Positions 43,851-57,157 of a DNA stretch of 60,000 nucleotides are shown here, in pieces. The translations under genes and the position numbers were made by a program. This DNA comes from Adiantum capillus-veneris (Eukaryota; Streptophyta; Polypodiopsida; Polypodiales; Pteridaceae), in assembly GCA_014529385.2 (NCBI GenBank), contig CM043949.1, forward strand, positions 148,533,850 to 148,593,849. The letters are read 5' to 3'. Position 1 is the first letter of the stretch, and every line of letters starts with the position of its first letter. The notes beneath the pieces are model-generated. The model made no database searches. It was not told the DNA's origin and saw only the letters and a list, made by a program, of their open reading frames with translations.

Positions 43851-46800
43851 ATGGCCCTTAGGCCACAAGGTCTCCAGATGGGACATATGACACCTTGTGA
43901 TCCTATGGCCCTAGGGCCACAAGGTCTCTAGATAGGAAATAGGGCATTATTTGATCCTATGGCCCTAGGTTCCTTATGTTCCTTTTGGAGATCCTATGGC
44001 CCTAGGGACATAGGATCCCCACAAGGAACATAGAGAACCCTATGGCCTTTGAGATTGTACAATGTCACCCTATGGCCCTTGGGCCATAAGCTCTCTATAT
44101 TGGACACAAGGCACCCTGTGATCCTATGGCCCTAGGGCCATAAGATCTCTAAAAGAAACATAGGAAACAATATAGCCCTTGAGATTGTACATTTTCCCCC
44201 TATGGCCCTTGGGCCACAAGGTCTCTAGATGGGACATAAGGCACCCTTTGATCCTCTGGCCATAGGATCCTTATGTTTGTTTTGGAGATCCTATGGCCCT
44301 AGGGACATTGGATCTCCAAAAGAAACATAGGGAACCATATGGCCCTTGAGATTGTACATTCCCACCCTATGGCCATTGGGCCACTAGGTCTCTATATGGG
44401 ACATAGGGCATTCATTGATCCTATGGACCTAGGTTCCTTATGTTCCTTTTGGAGATCCTACGTCCCTAGTGCCATAGGATCCCCATAAGGAACATAGATA
44501 ACCCTATGGCCTTTGAGATTGTACAGTGTCACCCTATGGCCATTGGGACATAAGCTCTCTAGATGGGACACAAGGCAACATGTGATCCTATGGCCCTAGG
44601 GCCAAAAGATCTCGAAAAGGAAAACAGGGAACAATATGGCGCTTGAGATTGTACATTTCCCTGCTATCGCCCTTGGGCCACAAGGTCTCTAGATGGGACA
44701 TAAGGCACCCTTTGATCCTATGGCCATAGGTTCCGTATGTTTTTTTTGGAGATCCTATGGCCCTAGGGTGATTGGATATCCAAAAGGAACATAAGGAACC
44801 ATATGGCCCTTGAGAATGTACATTTCCACCCTATGGCCCTTCTGCCACAAGGTCTATAGATGGGATATAGGGCATTCTTTGATGCTATGGCCCTAGGTTC
44901 CTTATGTTTCTTTTGGAGATCCTATGGACCTAGTGCCATAGGATCCCCATAAGGAACATAGAGAACCCTATGGCCTTTGAGATTGTACAGTGCCACCCTA
45001 TGGCCCTTGGGCGATAAGCTCTCTAGATTGGATAGAAGGCACCCTGTGATCCTATGGCACTAGAGCCATAAGATCGCCAAAAGGAACATAGGGAACAATA
45101 TGTCCGTTGAGAGTTTACCTTTCCCCCCTATGTGGGACATAAGGCACCCTTTGATCCTATGGCCATAGGTTCCTTATGTTCCTTTTGAAGATCCTATGGC
45201 CCTAGGGCCATAGGATCCCCATAAGGAAGATAGAGAACCATATGGCCCTTGAGATTGTACATTCCCACCCTATGGACCTTGGGCCACAAGGTCTCTAGAT
45301 GGGACATAGGGCATTCTTTGATCCTATGGACCTAGGGCGATTGGATCTCCAAAAGGAACATACGAAACCATATGGCCCTTGAGATTGTATATTCTCACCC
45401 TATGGACCTTGGGCCACAAGGTCTCTAGATGGGACATAGGGCATTCTTTGATCCTATGGCCATAGGTTCCTTATGTTCCTTCTGGGGATCCTATGGCCAC
45501 AGGGCGATTGGATCTCCAAAAGGAACATAGGGAACCACATGGCCCTTGAGACTGTACATTCCCACCCTATGGTCCTTGGGCCACAAGGTCTGTAGATGGG
45601 ACATAGGGCATTCTTTGATCTTATGGCCCTAGGTTCATTATGTTTCTTTTCAAGATCCTATGGCCCCAGGGCCATAGGATCCCCACAAGGAACATAGAGA
45701 CCCCTATGGCCTATGAGATTGTACAGTGTCACCCTATGGCCCTTGGGCCATAAGCTCTCTAGATAGGACACAATGCACCCTGTGATCCTATGTCCCTAGG
45801 GCCATAAGATCTCAGAAACGAACATAGGGAACAATGTGGCCCTTGAGATTTTACCTTTCCACCCTATGGCCCTTGGGCCACAAGGTCTTTAGATGGGACA
45901 TAAGGCACCCTTTGATCCTCTGGCCATAGGTTCCTTATGTTTGTTTTGGAGATCCTATGGCCCTACGGCCATTGGATCTCCAGAAGGAACATAGGGAACC
46001 ATATGGCCCTGGAGATTGTACATTCCCACCCTATGGCCCTTGGGCCACAAGGTCTGTACATGGGACATAGGGCATTCTTTCATCCTATGGCTCTAGGTTT
46101 CTTATGTTCCTTTTGGAAATCCTATGTCCCTAGTACCATAGGATCCCCATAAGGAGCCTATAGAACCCTACGGCCTTTGAAATTGTACAGCGCCACCCTA
46201 TGGCCCTTGGGCCATAAGCTCTCTAGATGGGACACAAGGGCCCTGTGATCCTATTGCCCTAGGGCCAAAAAATCTTGAAAAGGAACATAGGGAACAATAT
46301 GGCCCTTGAGATTGTACATTTCCCCCCTATGGCCCTTGGGCCACAAGGTCTCTAGATGGGACATAAGGCACCCTTTGATCCTACGGCCATAGGTTCCTTA
46401 TGTTTGTTTTGGAGATCCTATCGCCCTAGGGCCACTGGATCTCCAAAAGGAACATAGGGAACCATATGTCCCTTGAAATTGTACATTTCCACCCTATGGC
46501 CCTTGGGGCACAAGGTCTGTACATGGGACATAAGGAACTCTTTGATCCTATGGACCTAGGTTGGACCTAGGTTCCTTATGTTACTTTTGGAGATCCTATG
46601 TCCCTAGGGCCAACGATACCCATAAAGAACATAGAGAACCATATGGCCCTTGAAATTCTACAATGTCACCCTATGGCCCTTGGGCCATGAGCTCTCTAGA
46701 TGGGACACAAGGCACCCTGTGATCCTATGGCCCTAGGGCCATAAGATCTCAAAAAGGAACATATGGAACAATATGGCCCTTGAGATTTTACCTTTCCCCC

Positions 46801-49800
46801 CTATGGCCCTTGGGCCACAAGGTCTCTAGATGGGACATAAGGCACCCTTAGATCCTCTGGCCATAGGTTCCTTATGTTTTTTTTGGAGATCCTATGGCAC
46901 TAGGGCCATTGGATCTCCAAAAGGAACATAGGGAACCATATGGCCCTTGACATTGTACATTCCCACCCTATGGTCCTTGGGCCACAAGGTCTGTAGATGG
47001 GACATAGGGCATTTTTCGATCCTATGGCCCTAGGTTCCTTATGTTTCTTTTGGATATCCTATTGCCCTGGTTCAATAGGATCCCCATAAGGAACATAGAA
47101 AACCCTATGTCCTTTGAGATTGTACAGTGCCACCCTATGGCCCTTGGGCCATAATCTCTCTAGGTGGGACACAAGGCACCTTGTGATCCTATGGCCTTAG
47201 GGCCATAAGATCTCGAAAAGGAACATAGGGAACAATATGGCCCTTGAGATTGTACCCTTCCCCCCTATGGCCCTTGGGCCACAAGGTCTCTAGATGGGAC
47301 ATAAGGCACCCTTTGATCCTCTGGCCATAGGTTCCTTATGTTTGTTTTGGAGATCCTATGGCCCTAGGTCCATTGGATCTCCAAAAGGAACATAGGGAAC
47401 GATATGTCCCTTGAGATTGTACATTTCCACCCTATGGCCCTTGGGCCACAAGGTTTGTACATGGGACATAGAGCATTCTTTAATCCTATGGACCTAGGTT
47501 CCTTATGTTCCTTTTGGAGATCCTATGGCCCTAGGGCCATAGGATCCCCATAAGGAACATAGAGAACCATATGGCCCTTAAGATTGTATAGTGTCACCTT
47601 ATGGCCCTTGGGCCATAAGCTCTCTAGATGAGACACAAGGAACCCTATAATCCTATGGCCCTAGGGCCATAAGATCTCGAAAAGTAACATAGGGAACAAT
47701 ATGGCCCTTGAGATTTAACCTTTCCCCCCTATGGCCCTTTTGCCACAAGGTCTCTAGATGGGACATAAGGCACCCTTTAATCCTATGTCCATAGTTTTCT
47801 TATGTTTGTTTTGGAGATCCTATGGCCCTAGGGCCATTGGATCTCCAAAAGGAACATAGGGAACCATATGTCCCTTGAAATTGTACATTTCCACCCTATG
47901 GCCCTTGGGCCACAAGGTTTGTATATGGGACATAGGGCATTATTTGATCTCTTGGACCTAGGTTCCTTATGTTCCTTTTGAAGATCCTATGGCCCTAGGT
48001 CCATAGGATCCCCATAAGGAACATAGAGAACCATATGGACCTTAAGATTGTATAGTGTCACCCTATGTCCCTTGGGCCATAAGCTCTTTGGATAAGACAC
48101 AAGGAACCCTGTGATCCTATGGCCGTAGGGCCATAAGATGTTGAAAAGCAACATAGGGAACAATATGGCCCTTGAGATTTTACCTTTCCTCCCTATGGCC
48201 CTTGGGTCACAAGGTCTCTAGATGGGACATAAGGCCCCCTTTGATCCTATGGCCATAGGTTCCTTATGATTGTTTCGGAGATCCGATGGCCCTAGGGCCA
48301 TTGGATCTCCAAAAGGAACATAGGGAACCATATGGCCCTTGAGATTGTACATTCCCACCCTATGGCCCTTGCGCCAAAAGGTCTCTAGATGTGACATAGG
48401 GCATTCTTTGATCTTATGGCCCTAGGTTTCTTATGTTCCTTTTGAAGATCCTATGGCCCTAGTTCCATAAGATCCCCATAAGGAACATAGAGAATCCTAT
48501 GTCCTTTGAGATTGTACAGTGCCACCCTATGGCCCTTAGGCCATAAGCTCTCTAGATGGGACACACGACACCCTGTGATCCTATGGCCCTAGGGCCATAA
48601 GATCTCGAAAACGAGCATAGCCAAGAATATGACCCTTGAGCTTGTACCTTTCCACCCTATGTCCCTTGGGCCACAAGGTGTCTAGCTGCGACATAATGCA
48701 GCCTTTGATCCTCTGGCCATAAGTTCCTTATGTTTGTTTTGGAGATCCTATGACCCTAGGGCCATTAGATCTCCAAAAGGAACATAGGGAACCATATGTC
48801 CTTTGAGATTGTACATTCCCACCCTATGGCCCTTGGGCCACAAGGTCTGTAGATGGGATAGAGGGCATTCTTTCATCTTATGCACTTAGGTTCCATATGT
48901 TCCTTATGGAGATCCTATGGCTCTAGGGCCATAGGATCCCCATAAGGAACATAGAGGCCCTTGAGATTTTACATTCCCACCCTATGGCCCTTGGGAACCT
49001 AGGGCCATAGGATCCCCATAAGGAACAAGGCACCCTGTGATCCTATGGCCCTAGGGCCATAAGATCTCGAAAAGGAACATAGGGAACAATATGGCCATAG
49101 GTTCTTTATGTTTGTTTTGGAGATCCTATGGCCTTAGGGCCATTGGATCTCCAAAAGGAACATAGGGAACCATATGTCCCTTGAGATTGTACATTCTCAC
49201 CCTATGGTCTTTGGGCGACAAGGTCTATTGATGGGACATAGGAAATTCTTTCATCCTATGGACCTAGGTTCCTTATGTTCCTTTTCGAGATCCTATGGCC
49301 CTAGGGCCATAGGATCCCCATAAGGAACATAGAGGCACTTGAGATTGTACATTCCCACCCTATGGCCCTTGGGAACCTAGGGCCATTGGGTCGCCAAAAG
49401 GAACATAGGGAACCATATGGCCCTTGAGATTGTACATTCCCACCCTATGGTCCTTGGGACACAAGGTCTGTAGGTGGGACATAGGGCATTCTTTGATCCT
49501 ATGGACTTAGGTTCTTTTGGAGATCCTATGGACCTAGGGCCATAGGATCCCCATAAGGAACATGGAGATCCATATGGCCCTTGAGATTGTACAGTGTCAC
49601 CCTATGGCCCGGCCATAATCTCTTTAGATGGGACACAAGTGACCCTATGATCCTATGGCCCTAGCTCCGTAAGATCTCGAAAAGGAACATAGAGAACAAT
49701 ATCGCCCTTGAGATTGTACCTTTCCCCCATATGGCCCTTGGGCCACAAGGTATCTAGATGGGACGTAAGGCACCCTTTGATCCTCTGGCCAAAGGTTCCT

Positions 49801-51250
49801 TATGTTTGTTTTGGAGATCCTATGGCCCTAGGGCCATTGGATCTCCAAAAGGAACATAGGGAACCATATGTCCCTTGAGATTGTACATTCCCATCCTATG
49901 GCCCTTGGGCCACAAGGTCTATAGGTGGGACATAGGGCATTCTTTGATCCTATGGACCTAGGTACATTATGTTCCTTTTGGAGATCCTATTGCCCTAGGG
50001 CTATAGGATCCCCATAGCAAACATAGAGAACCATATGGCGGTTGAGATTGTACAATGTCACCCTATGGCACTTGGACCATAAGCTCTATAGATGGGACAC
50101 AAGGCACCCTGTGATCCTATGGCCCTAGGGCCATAAGATCTCGAAAAGAAACATAGGGACCAATATGGCCCTTGAGATTTTACCTTACCTCCCTATGGCC
50201 CTTGGGCCATAAGGTCTCTAGATGGGACATAAGGCACCCTTTGATCCTATGGACATAGATTTCTTATGTTTGATTTGGAGATCCTATGGCCCTAGGGCCA
50301 TTGATCTCCAAAAGGAACATAGAGAACCATATGGCCCTTGAGATTGTACATTCCCACCCTATGGCCCTTGGGCCACAAGGTCTCTAGATGGGACATAGGG
50401 CATTCTTTGATCCTAGGGCCCTAGGTTCCATATGTTTGTTTTGGTGATTCTATGGCCCTAGGGGCATTGGATCTCCAAAAGGAACATAGGGAACCATATG
50501 GCCCTTGAGATTGTACAGTCCCACCCTATGGACCTTGGGCCAAAAGGTCTGTAGATGGGACATAGGGAATTCTTTGATCCTATGGCCCTAGGTTCCTTAT
50601 GTTCCTTTTGGAGATCCTATGGCCTTACTGCCATACGATCCCCATAAGGAACATAGAGAAGTCTATGGCCTTTGAGATTGTACAGTGCCATGCTATGGCC
50701 CTTGGGCCATAAGCTCTCTAGATGGGACACAAGGCACCTTGTGATCCTATGGCCTTGGGCCATATGTTCCTTTTGGAGATCCTATGAGCCTTAGGCCATA
50801 TGATCTTCAAAAGAAACATATGGAACCCTATGGACCTTAAGATTGTACCTTCCTACCCTATGGCCCTTGGGCCACAAGGTCTGTAGATGGGACATATGGC
50901 ACCCTTTGATCCTATGGCCCTAGGTTCCTTATGTTTCTTTTGGAGATCCTATGGCCCTAGTGCCATAAGATCTCCAAAAGGAACAGAGAGAATCATATGT
51001 CCCTTGAGATTGTACATTCCCACCCTATGGCCCTTAGGCCACAAGATCTCCATATGGGACATGGAGCACCCTTTGATCCTATGGCTCTAGGTTCTTTATG
51101 TTCCTTTTGGAGATGTTATGGCCTTAGGGCCATAAGATCTCTAAAAGGAACATAAAAAACCCTATGGACCTTGGAATTGTACATCCCTGCCCTATGGCCC
51201 TTGGGCCGCAAGATCTGTAGATAGGACACCCTAAACCCTGTGATCCTATG
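43850..51250. repeat. Higher-order palindromic satellite, about 464-bp period
   Basis: Three related subunits alternate: A (about 130 bp, after gtacagtgtcacc, with cataagctctctagatgg), B (about 166 bp, with ccttatgtttgttttggagatcc) and C (about 167 bp, with ccttatgttccttttggagatcc). The A-type junction recurs near 44051, 44514, 44979, 45715, 46179, 46642, 47115, 47580, 48043, 48508, 49583, 50044 and 50674. Most steps are 461-473 bp; the exceptions are runs with an extra or missing subunit. Subunits B and C carry inverted repeats up to about 56 bp centred on CTATGGCCCTAGGGCCATAG. No ORF here is coding. Confidence 0.9.
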
Positions 51251-51447
51251 GCAGTAGGGCCATATGTTCCTTTTGGAGATCTTATGGCCCTAGGGCCATA
51301 GGATCTTCGGAAGGAACATAGAGAACCCTATGGCCCTTGAGATTGTACAATCCTACCCTATGGCCCTTGGGCCACAAGTTCTGAAGATGGGACATATAGC
51401 ACCCTTTGATCCTATGGCCCTAGGTTCCTTAGGTTCCTTTTGGAGAT

Positions 51448-51690
51448 CCTATGAATCTAATGTCATAGGATCTCCAAAAGGATCATAGGGAACCCTATGG
51501 CCCTTGAGATTGTAGGATCATAGGGAACCCTATGAATCTAATGTCATAGGATCTCCAAAAGGATCATAGGGAACCCTATGGCCCTTGAGATTGTAGGATC
51601 ATAGGGAACCCTATGAATCTAATGTCATAGGATCTCCAAAAGGATCATAGGGAACCCTATGGCCCTTGAGATTGTACATTCCTACCCTAT
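51448..51690 (+). repeat. 81-bp tandem repeat, three near-identical copies
   Basis: cctatgaatctaatgtcata recurs at 51448, 51529 and 51610 with the following 60 bp unchanged. It embeds the palindrome-satellite vocabulary and must be a recent amplification. Confidence 0.95.
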
Positions 51691-53561
51691 GACCTTTGTG
51701 CCACAAGGTCTCTAGATGGAACATAGGGCACCCTTTGACCCTATGGCACTTAGGCCACAAAGGTCTCCAGATGGGAGATAGGACACCTTGTGATCCTATG
51801 GCCCTAGGGCCATAGGATCTTCAAATGAAACTTATGGAATCCTATGACCCTTGAGATTGTACATTGACACCCTATGGACACAAGGAATTAAGATGAGATA
51901 TAGGGCATCCTTTGATCATATGGCCCTAGGGCCATATGTTCCTTTTGGGGATCATATGGCCCTAGTGCCATAGAATCTCTAAATGGACCATAGGAAATCC
52001 TATGGATCTTGAGATTGTACATCGCCACCCTATGGACCTTGGGCCACAGGGTTTTCAAAAGGAACATAGGGCACACTGTGACCCTAAGTCCATAGGGTCT
52101 CACATCATACTGGAGGGCATCCTAGGGCCCAAGGGTGGCCATAACGAGCATAGGGAACCCCATGGTGCACATTAACGGGCAACATGGCAACCCCATGCCC
52201 CTAGGGCCCTAGGGCCATAAGATCTCCAAAAGGAACATAGGGAACACTATGGCCCTTGAGATTGCACATTGCCACCCAATGACCCTCGGGCCACAAGATC
52301 TCCAGATGGGACATAGGGAAACTTGTGGTCCTATGGCCTTAGGAAACCATATTGTTCCTTTTAGAGATCTTGTGGCCCTATTGTTTCTTTTGGACATAGA
52401 GCACCATGTGATCCTATGGCCCTAGGGCCTTAGGATCTTCAATAGGAACATAGGGAACCTTATGACCCTTGAGATTGTACATTGGCACCCTATGGCCAGA
52501 TGGGACATTGGTCAGCCTATAGTACGATGTGAGACCACCCTATGGCCTTATGGTCATAGGGTGACTTAGGGACATATGTTACTCTTTAGTATGAGGTGCA
52601 ACCCTATGGCCTTATGGCCAAAGCAATCTCATGGGCCATAGGTTACCCTCTAGTATGAGATGAGATCTTATGGCCTCTAGTATGAAGTGACACCCTATGG
52701 CCTTATGGCCATATTGTGCCCTAGGGCCATATGATTCCCTCTATTTTGATGTGAGACCCTATGGCCATAAGGCCATAGGGTGTCCTTTGTAGCCACACCC
52801 TGTCTGCCCTTCTAAAGATTCTATGTATAGTTTTATTTTAGTGACACAGGTCCATAGGGTTCTCTCTATGCCATCGAGGGCTGAAGGACGTAGGGTCCGC
52901 TCTATGCTAGTAAGATCCTATGGCCCCAAGGCCACAAGGTGCCTTCATTATTTCAAAAAAACCCTCTATGCTCTATGCTCTATATTAGGAACCTATGGCC
53001 TTCAGGCCATAGGGTCCCATGTATTCCATGGGGAGCTATATTTGTCAATAAAAAACTATTTTCTCTATATTGGCACCATGTGGCTTGAAGGCCATAGGGT
53101 CCCCTCTATTCTAGTAAGAGTCTCTCCATGCTCTATATTGGCACCCTTTTGCCTAAAGTCCATAGGGTCCGCTCTATGCTAGTAAGAACGGATCTATGCT
53201 CTATATGGAACCCTTTATGCTAGAAACCACTATGAGGGTTTTTTGGCAACCTATGGCCATACGATGCTCTCTTTATGGCCATAGGGTTTGTTGAATACTA
53301 AGGAAAACTCTCCATGGTCTATATCTGGGCATCTAATGGCGGTTGTGCCATTTGCTAATAAGAAACCACTATTTCTCTAGGTTTTTCTTCTATTGTTTTA
53401 TGACAACAAGGTGCCATGCTCCATGGCAATAATTTTAAAAAACCTAAATGCTCTACATTGACACCCTATGGCGCAGGGCCCAGGTGTGATCTATGCTACC
53501 CTAAACCCCTCTATGCTCTACGTTGACACCCTACGGCCCCAGGGCCCTAGGGCCACAAGGT
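51691..53561. repeat. Degenerate palindrome repeats
   Basis: The higher-order order is lost. Individual copies such as ctatggccctagggccatagg (about 51797), atggccttatggccata (about 52600-52700) and ccataaggccataggg (about 52768) continue with variable spacers. ORFs in both strands here are repeat shadows. Confidence 0.8.

Positions 53562-53629
<68 letters not shown>
53562..53629 (+). repeat. (CT)n microsatellite
   Basis: About 68 bp of CT, followed by a pyrimidine-rich stretch to about 53850. Confidence 0.95.
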
Positions 53630-53631
<2 letters not shown>

Positions 53632-54420
53632 ATTTAAATTGTTAATTTGGCCTTATTATCAGTCCTCCCTCTCTCTCAGCTTCCTCTCCTCTGTTTGTCT
53701 CTCTTACTCTCCTTTCTCTCTCACTCCAAACAACTATTTATCTCCCTCTTCTCATCTCTCCCCATTCATAAAGGGCTTCAATATCTACCGGTGGCATCGT
53801 CATTCACGCACCCCCTACCACATCTCCTCTTTCTAGGACCTATCTCACACCAACAGAAAGGTTAGTTCTTTTCTGTTTTTCTGTTTTAATGTTTTAATGT
53901 TTTACAGTTTTACTATTTTACAATTTTACTATTTTACAGTTTTAATGTTTTACAGTTTTACTATTTTTTTTATAGAGAGCGCTAAATAATTTTTTTTTAA
54001 AAAGATTGAGCTTACCTGTGAGGCACTGCATAGAGAGGGAGAGAGAACGTGAAAGAGGCAGCAACGGGCGGCTATTCGATGTCGTGAGAGGGCGGAACCA
54101 TAGGGCGGCAACGGGCAGCACCACAGGGCGGAAATGGGCGGCTATTCAATGTCATGAGAGGACGGCACCACAGGCACAGCAAGGACGACAGAGGGGCGCA
54201 AAAGAGGCGTTTGGGAGAGGCGTAGGGAGGGCGCACGGAGGGCGTTTAGGAGAGGAGCAAGGAGCGCGCACGGAGGGCGTTTAGGAGAGAAGCAAGAAGC
54301 ACGCAGAGCTGTGCTCGAGAGAGAAGACTAGGGTTTCAAAAATTTTGAAAAGAAAGAGAGAGAGAGAGAAAGAAAGAGAGAGATAGAGATTAGGTTAAAA
54401 TTTCAAAATTTGACTTTCAA
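53630..54420. repeat. Pyrimidine-rich tract, TTTTACAGTTTTACT run and GC-rich 69-bp repeat
   Basis: 53640-53790 is C/T-rich. 53880-53970 is a run of ttttac/ttaatg 15-18-bp units. 54040-54300 is GC-rich: gggcggctattc(g/a)atgtc repeats at 54066 and 54135, and cacggagggcgtttaggagag twice near 54234-54290. (GA)n follows at 54356-54380. It resembles a transcription-start region or an LTR fragment more than a gene; the 92-residue frame at 54006 is not convincing. Confidence 0.5.
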
Positions 54421-54529
54421 GTTTTAAACCTAAACTTCCTGCTCTCTTTTATTTTGAATTTTGAAGAGTTTATAATCGTTTTCTTAAGGAGGAGAGTCAT
54501 ACCAAAGGAGTCTCAAATCACTATATATA

Positions 54530-55345
54530 GCACCCTATGGCCCAAAGTCCATAGGATGCATATATAGCTCACCACAAAACACGAATTGAGGAGACCTTGT
54601 GGTCATAAATCCATAAGATCTATATATATTTATCTAGAAACATCAACTATAGAATCCTATGGCCTTTTGTCCGTAGGATGCTCATATGGTCATCATGAAA
54701 CACCTACATATAGGGCCCATTGGACCTAAGGCCATAGGATGTATATATATAATCACTCCCTAGGCTATGGACCTTGTGGTCATAAATCCATAAGATATAT
54801 ATATATTTAACTAGAAACATCAACTATAGCATCCTATGGCCTTTTGTCCGTAGGATGTTCATATAGTCATCATGAAATGCCTACATATAGGGCCCTATGG
54901 ACCTAAGGCCATAGGATGTATATATATAATCATATCAATACACCTACATATAGCATCCCATGGACCTAAGTCCAAAGGATGTATACAAACTCATTGTGTC
55001 CCTAAGGCCACATGATGCTATATACCCATCATGAGACAACTACATATAGCGCCCTATCGCCCTCAATACAAAACGCCTTGATAAAACATCATATAGACTA
55101 AAGTCCATATGATTTATATATATTCAGCATAAAACACCTACATATAGTGCCCTATGGTCCTAAGGCCATAGAATGTTATAGACCCATCACGAGATAACTA
55201 CATATAGTGCCCTATGCCCCTTAGACCATAGGATGTGTATGTATGCATTGCGAAACACCTGCATATATCATCCAATGGCCCTAAGGCCACACGATATTAT
55301 ATACCCATCATGAGACAACTATGTATAGTGTCCTATGGCCCTTAG
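54530..55345. repeat. Palindrome repeats, fourth cluster with 177-bp unit
   Basis: accttgtggtcataaatccataaga recurs at 54594 and 54771, and the 177-bp unit holds several short inverted repeats (cctatggacctaaggccatagg). Related single units continue to 55345 (tatatagcgccctat...). Confidence 0.8.
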
Positions 55346-55909
55346 TGTTAGGAAATAAGGCGTAGCTAAATTGATAATTGAGTAGATTACTTAATAGAGA
55401 GAGACAGATTTATATACACGAGATTATAGAGTAGAGAGAGAGAGAGAGAGTACACACGATATACGTGGTTCACCCAATGTGGGCTACGTCCATGGGAAAG
55501 CAGCCACTCAATGGCTTTAGTACTTCAAAACAAGAAGTAGTTTACAAAGGGATTATAACCTTAATGGAGCTCCCGCCTTGCTTCACTCTCACCACCTCAC
55601 ACTCACCTTGTTGCATCAACTTCACACTATGAAATGTGTGTAGAAATGGCCTCCTTTTATAGGCCAGAAGGGTTGCCCTCTCTTATGAGAGACAGCCATG
55701 TGTAGCCGCCCTTGTGTGAATAAGTCCAAATCGGACCCTCCAATCCGCCCATATGTGGCCGCCCTTGAGAAGACAAGTCCGCTTTTGAATTCGGCCACCG
55801 GCCATTGAATTCGGCCTCCGGCCACCGGCCATTGACTACCGGTTGTTTTCCAACCACTTTCCGGCCGCCGTCCGACCATAATATTCCGGCGAAAAAGAAT
55901 ATTCCTTCA
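55346..55909 (-). repeat. Copia LTR, first copy
   Basis: Plus-strand start TGTTAGGAAATAAGG and end ...ttccttca, so the minus-strand copy runs TG...CA. It aligns with 57011-57651 along its length. A TATA box (TATAAAAGG, minus strand, at 55653-55661) precedes the transcribed part. No clear target duplication was found. It may be a solo LTR. Confidence 0.8.
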
Positions 55910-57010
55910 AAACTTTAATGTTAGCCTGGAGTCTTATGATTTCCTCCATCTTTATAGTTTCATCCATTGTCTCTATTGCTTCCAATTGGCACTAACAATC
56001 TATCAGTTTATTTTGAAATATAGCTATGCCATCCGAGATAACTTCCTGTTTGTGCATGTTTACCTTTGCTACCTCCAAGTCCACATTTATTCTCTACAGC
56101 TACTCTTTCTTCTCATGAACCCTCTCCGTGAAGGTGCTAACCATATTCTTTCCTACCAAGATATGGTCTTGAAATTCTACATTTACAGTGGTTGTTTCTT
56201 CTACCTCATGCTTCCCTTTAAGATTCACATTGAGTAGAGGTGATGTTGCAACTTGTGTGGCCCCATTGGCCTCTCTCCACATGTTAACTTTCTGGGCAAG
56301 GATGAATTTTTTAATGAAATTTACCACAACTTCTTAAGAAAACATGGACCAAGCAATAGGTTTTCTTTCCCAATATTTCTTCTTTGTTGGGCTCTTCTGA
56401 GTTGTTCTACCAGCTTTGCAAATTTCTAGAACAAAAGAACGCACATATGCAATAGATACAGTGTAATTTATGGGAGTCTCAAGGCATACCTTATGGTGTT
56501 AGAACATGAATGTGTGAGATCCCCAACCCACCAGTACCAAGATCGGGATGGGATCGTTGACAGGTCTCTAGGTCTGATAAAAATCAGAGTCTCTAAACAA
56601 GAAAAACCAAGGAATAGACCTTTATCATTGACAATGTCTTGGGTCTATAGCCTTAGAAGAAGGCCTAGTCCTGTCTCGCAACGGAAATGGGACAACATAT
56701 TAAAAGTCCAAAAAACTATTTCGGCCCTATAACTTTCACAAATTGGGCTAAGTTATCCTCAACCAACGCTTCCCCCCCCCCTAATATATGTGAGGGCACA
56801 ACCGCTGGTGGACTCCTCTTCCAAGTGAAGATGTTTTCCAAACGTTTTTAGCGCCTGGGGATGGATAGTTACCTGACTAATCAGGTCTACCCGTCAATGA
56901 TTGACAACCTTAGTCAATCCCCACTTACCACCCCGCACTCACACAAGATTCATTTATTTTCTAATTACTATCACATTGTTTAAACATTTAAAATAATGGG
57001 AGTGCTACCG
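55910..57010 (-). pseudogene. Unidentified interior with broken coiled-coil-like frame
   Basis: The minus-strand frame 56327-56100 (MVNFIKKFILAQKVNMWREA...) continues, with stops, into a charged helical segment EVISDGIAIFQNKLID and KMEEIIRLQANIKVLKE, and ends against the LTR. It is not a recognised retroelement protein. The remaining stretch 56390-57010 shows no gene; it holds short inverted repeats (cctgactaatcagg near 56872) and a C-run at 56772-56781. Confidence 0.35.
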
Positions 57011-57094
57011 TGTTAGGAAATAAGACGTAGCTAAATAGATAATTGAGTAGATTACTTAATGGAGAGAGACAGATTTATATACACGAGATTATAG

Positions 57095-57157
<63 letters not shown>

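Noticed and set aside
43850-51250. CRISPR-like alternation of palindromic repeats and spacers
   Set aside because: Spacers are themselves repeated and homologous, unit sizes alternate in a higher-order pattern, and the context is plant nuclear DNA with no cas genes.
53468-53865. Leu/Ser-rich ORFs resembling membrane proteins
   Set aside because: Translation of the (CT)n microsatellite and adjacent pyrimidine tract.
54006-54284. 92-residue Arg/Gly-rich ORF
   Set aside because: Low-complexity translation of GC-rich tandem repeats; no domain and no partner exon.
56480-57000. Possible 5S rRNA or tRNA gene
   Set aside because: Short hairpins exist but no A/B/C box arrangement, cloverleaf or CCA-side acceptor pairing could be traced.
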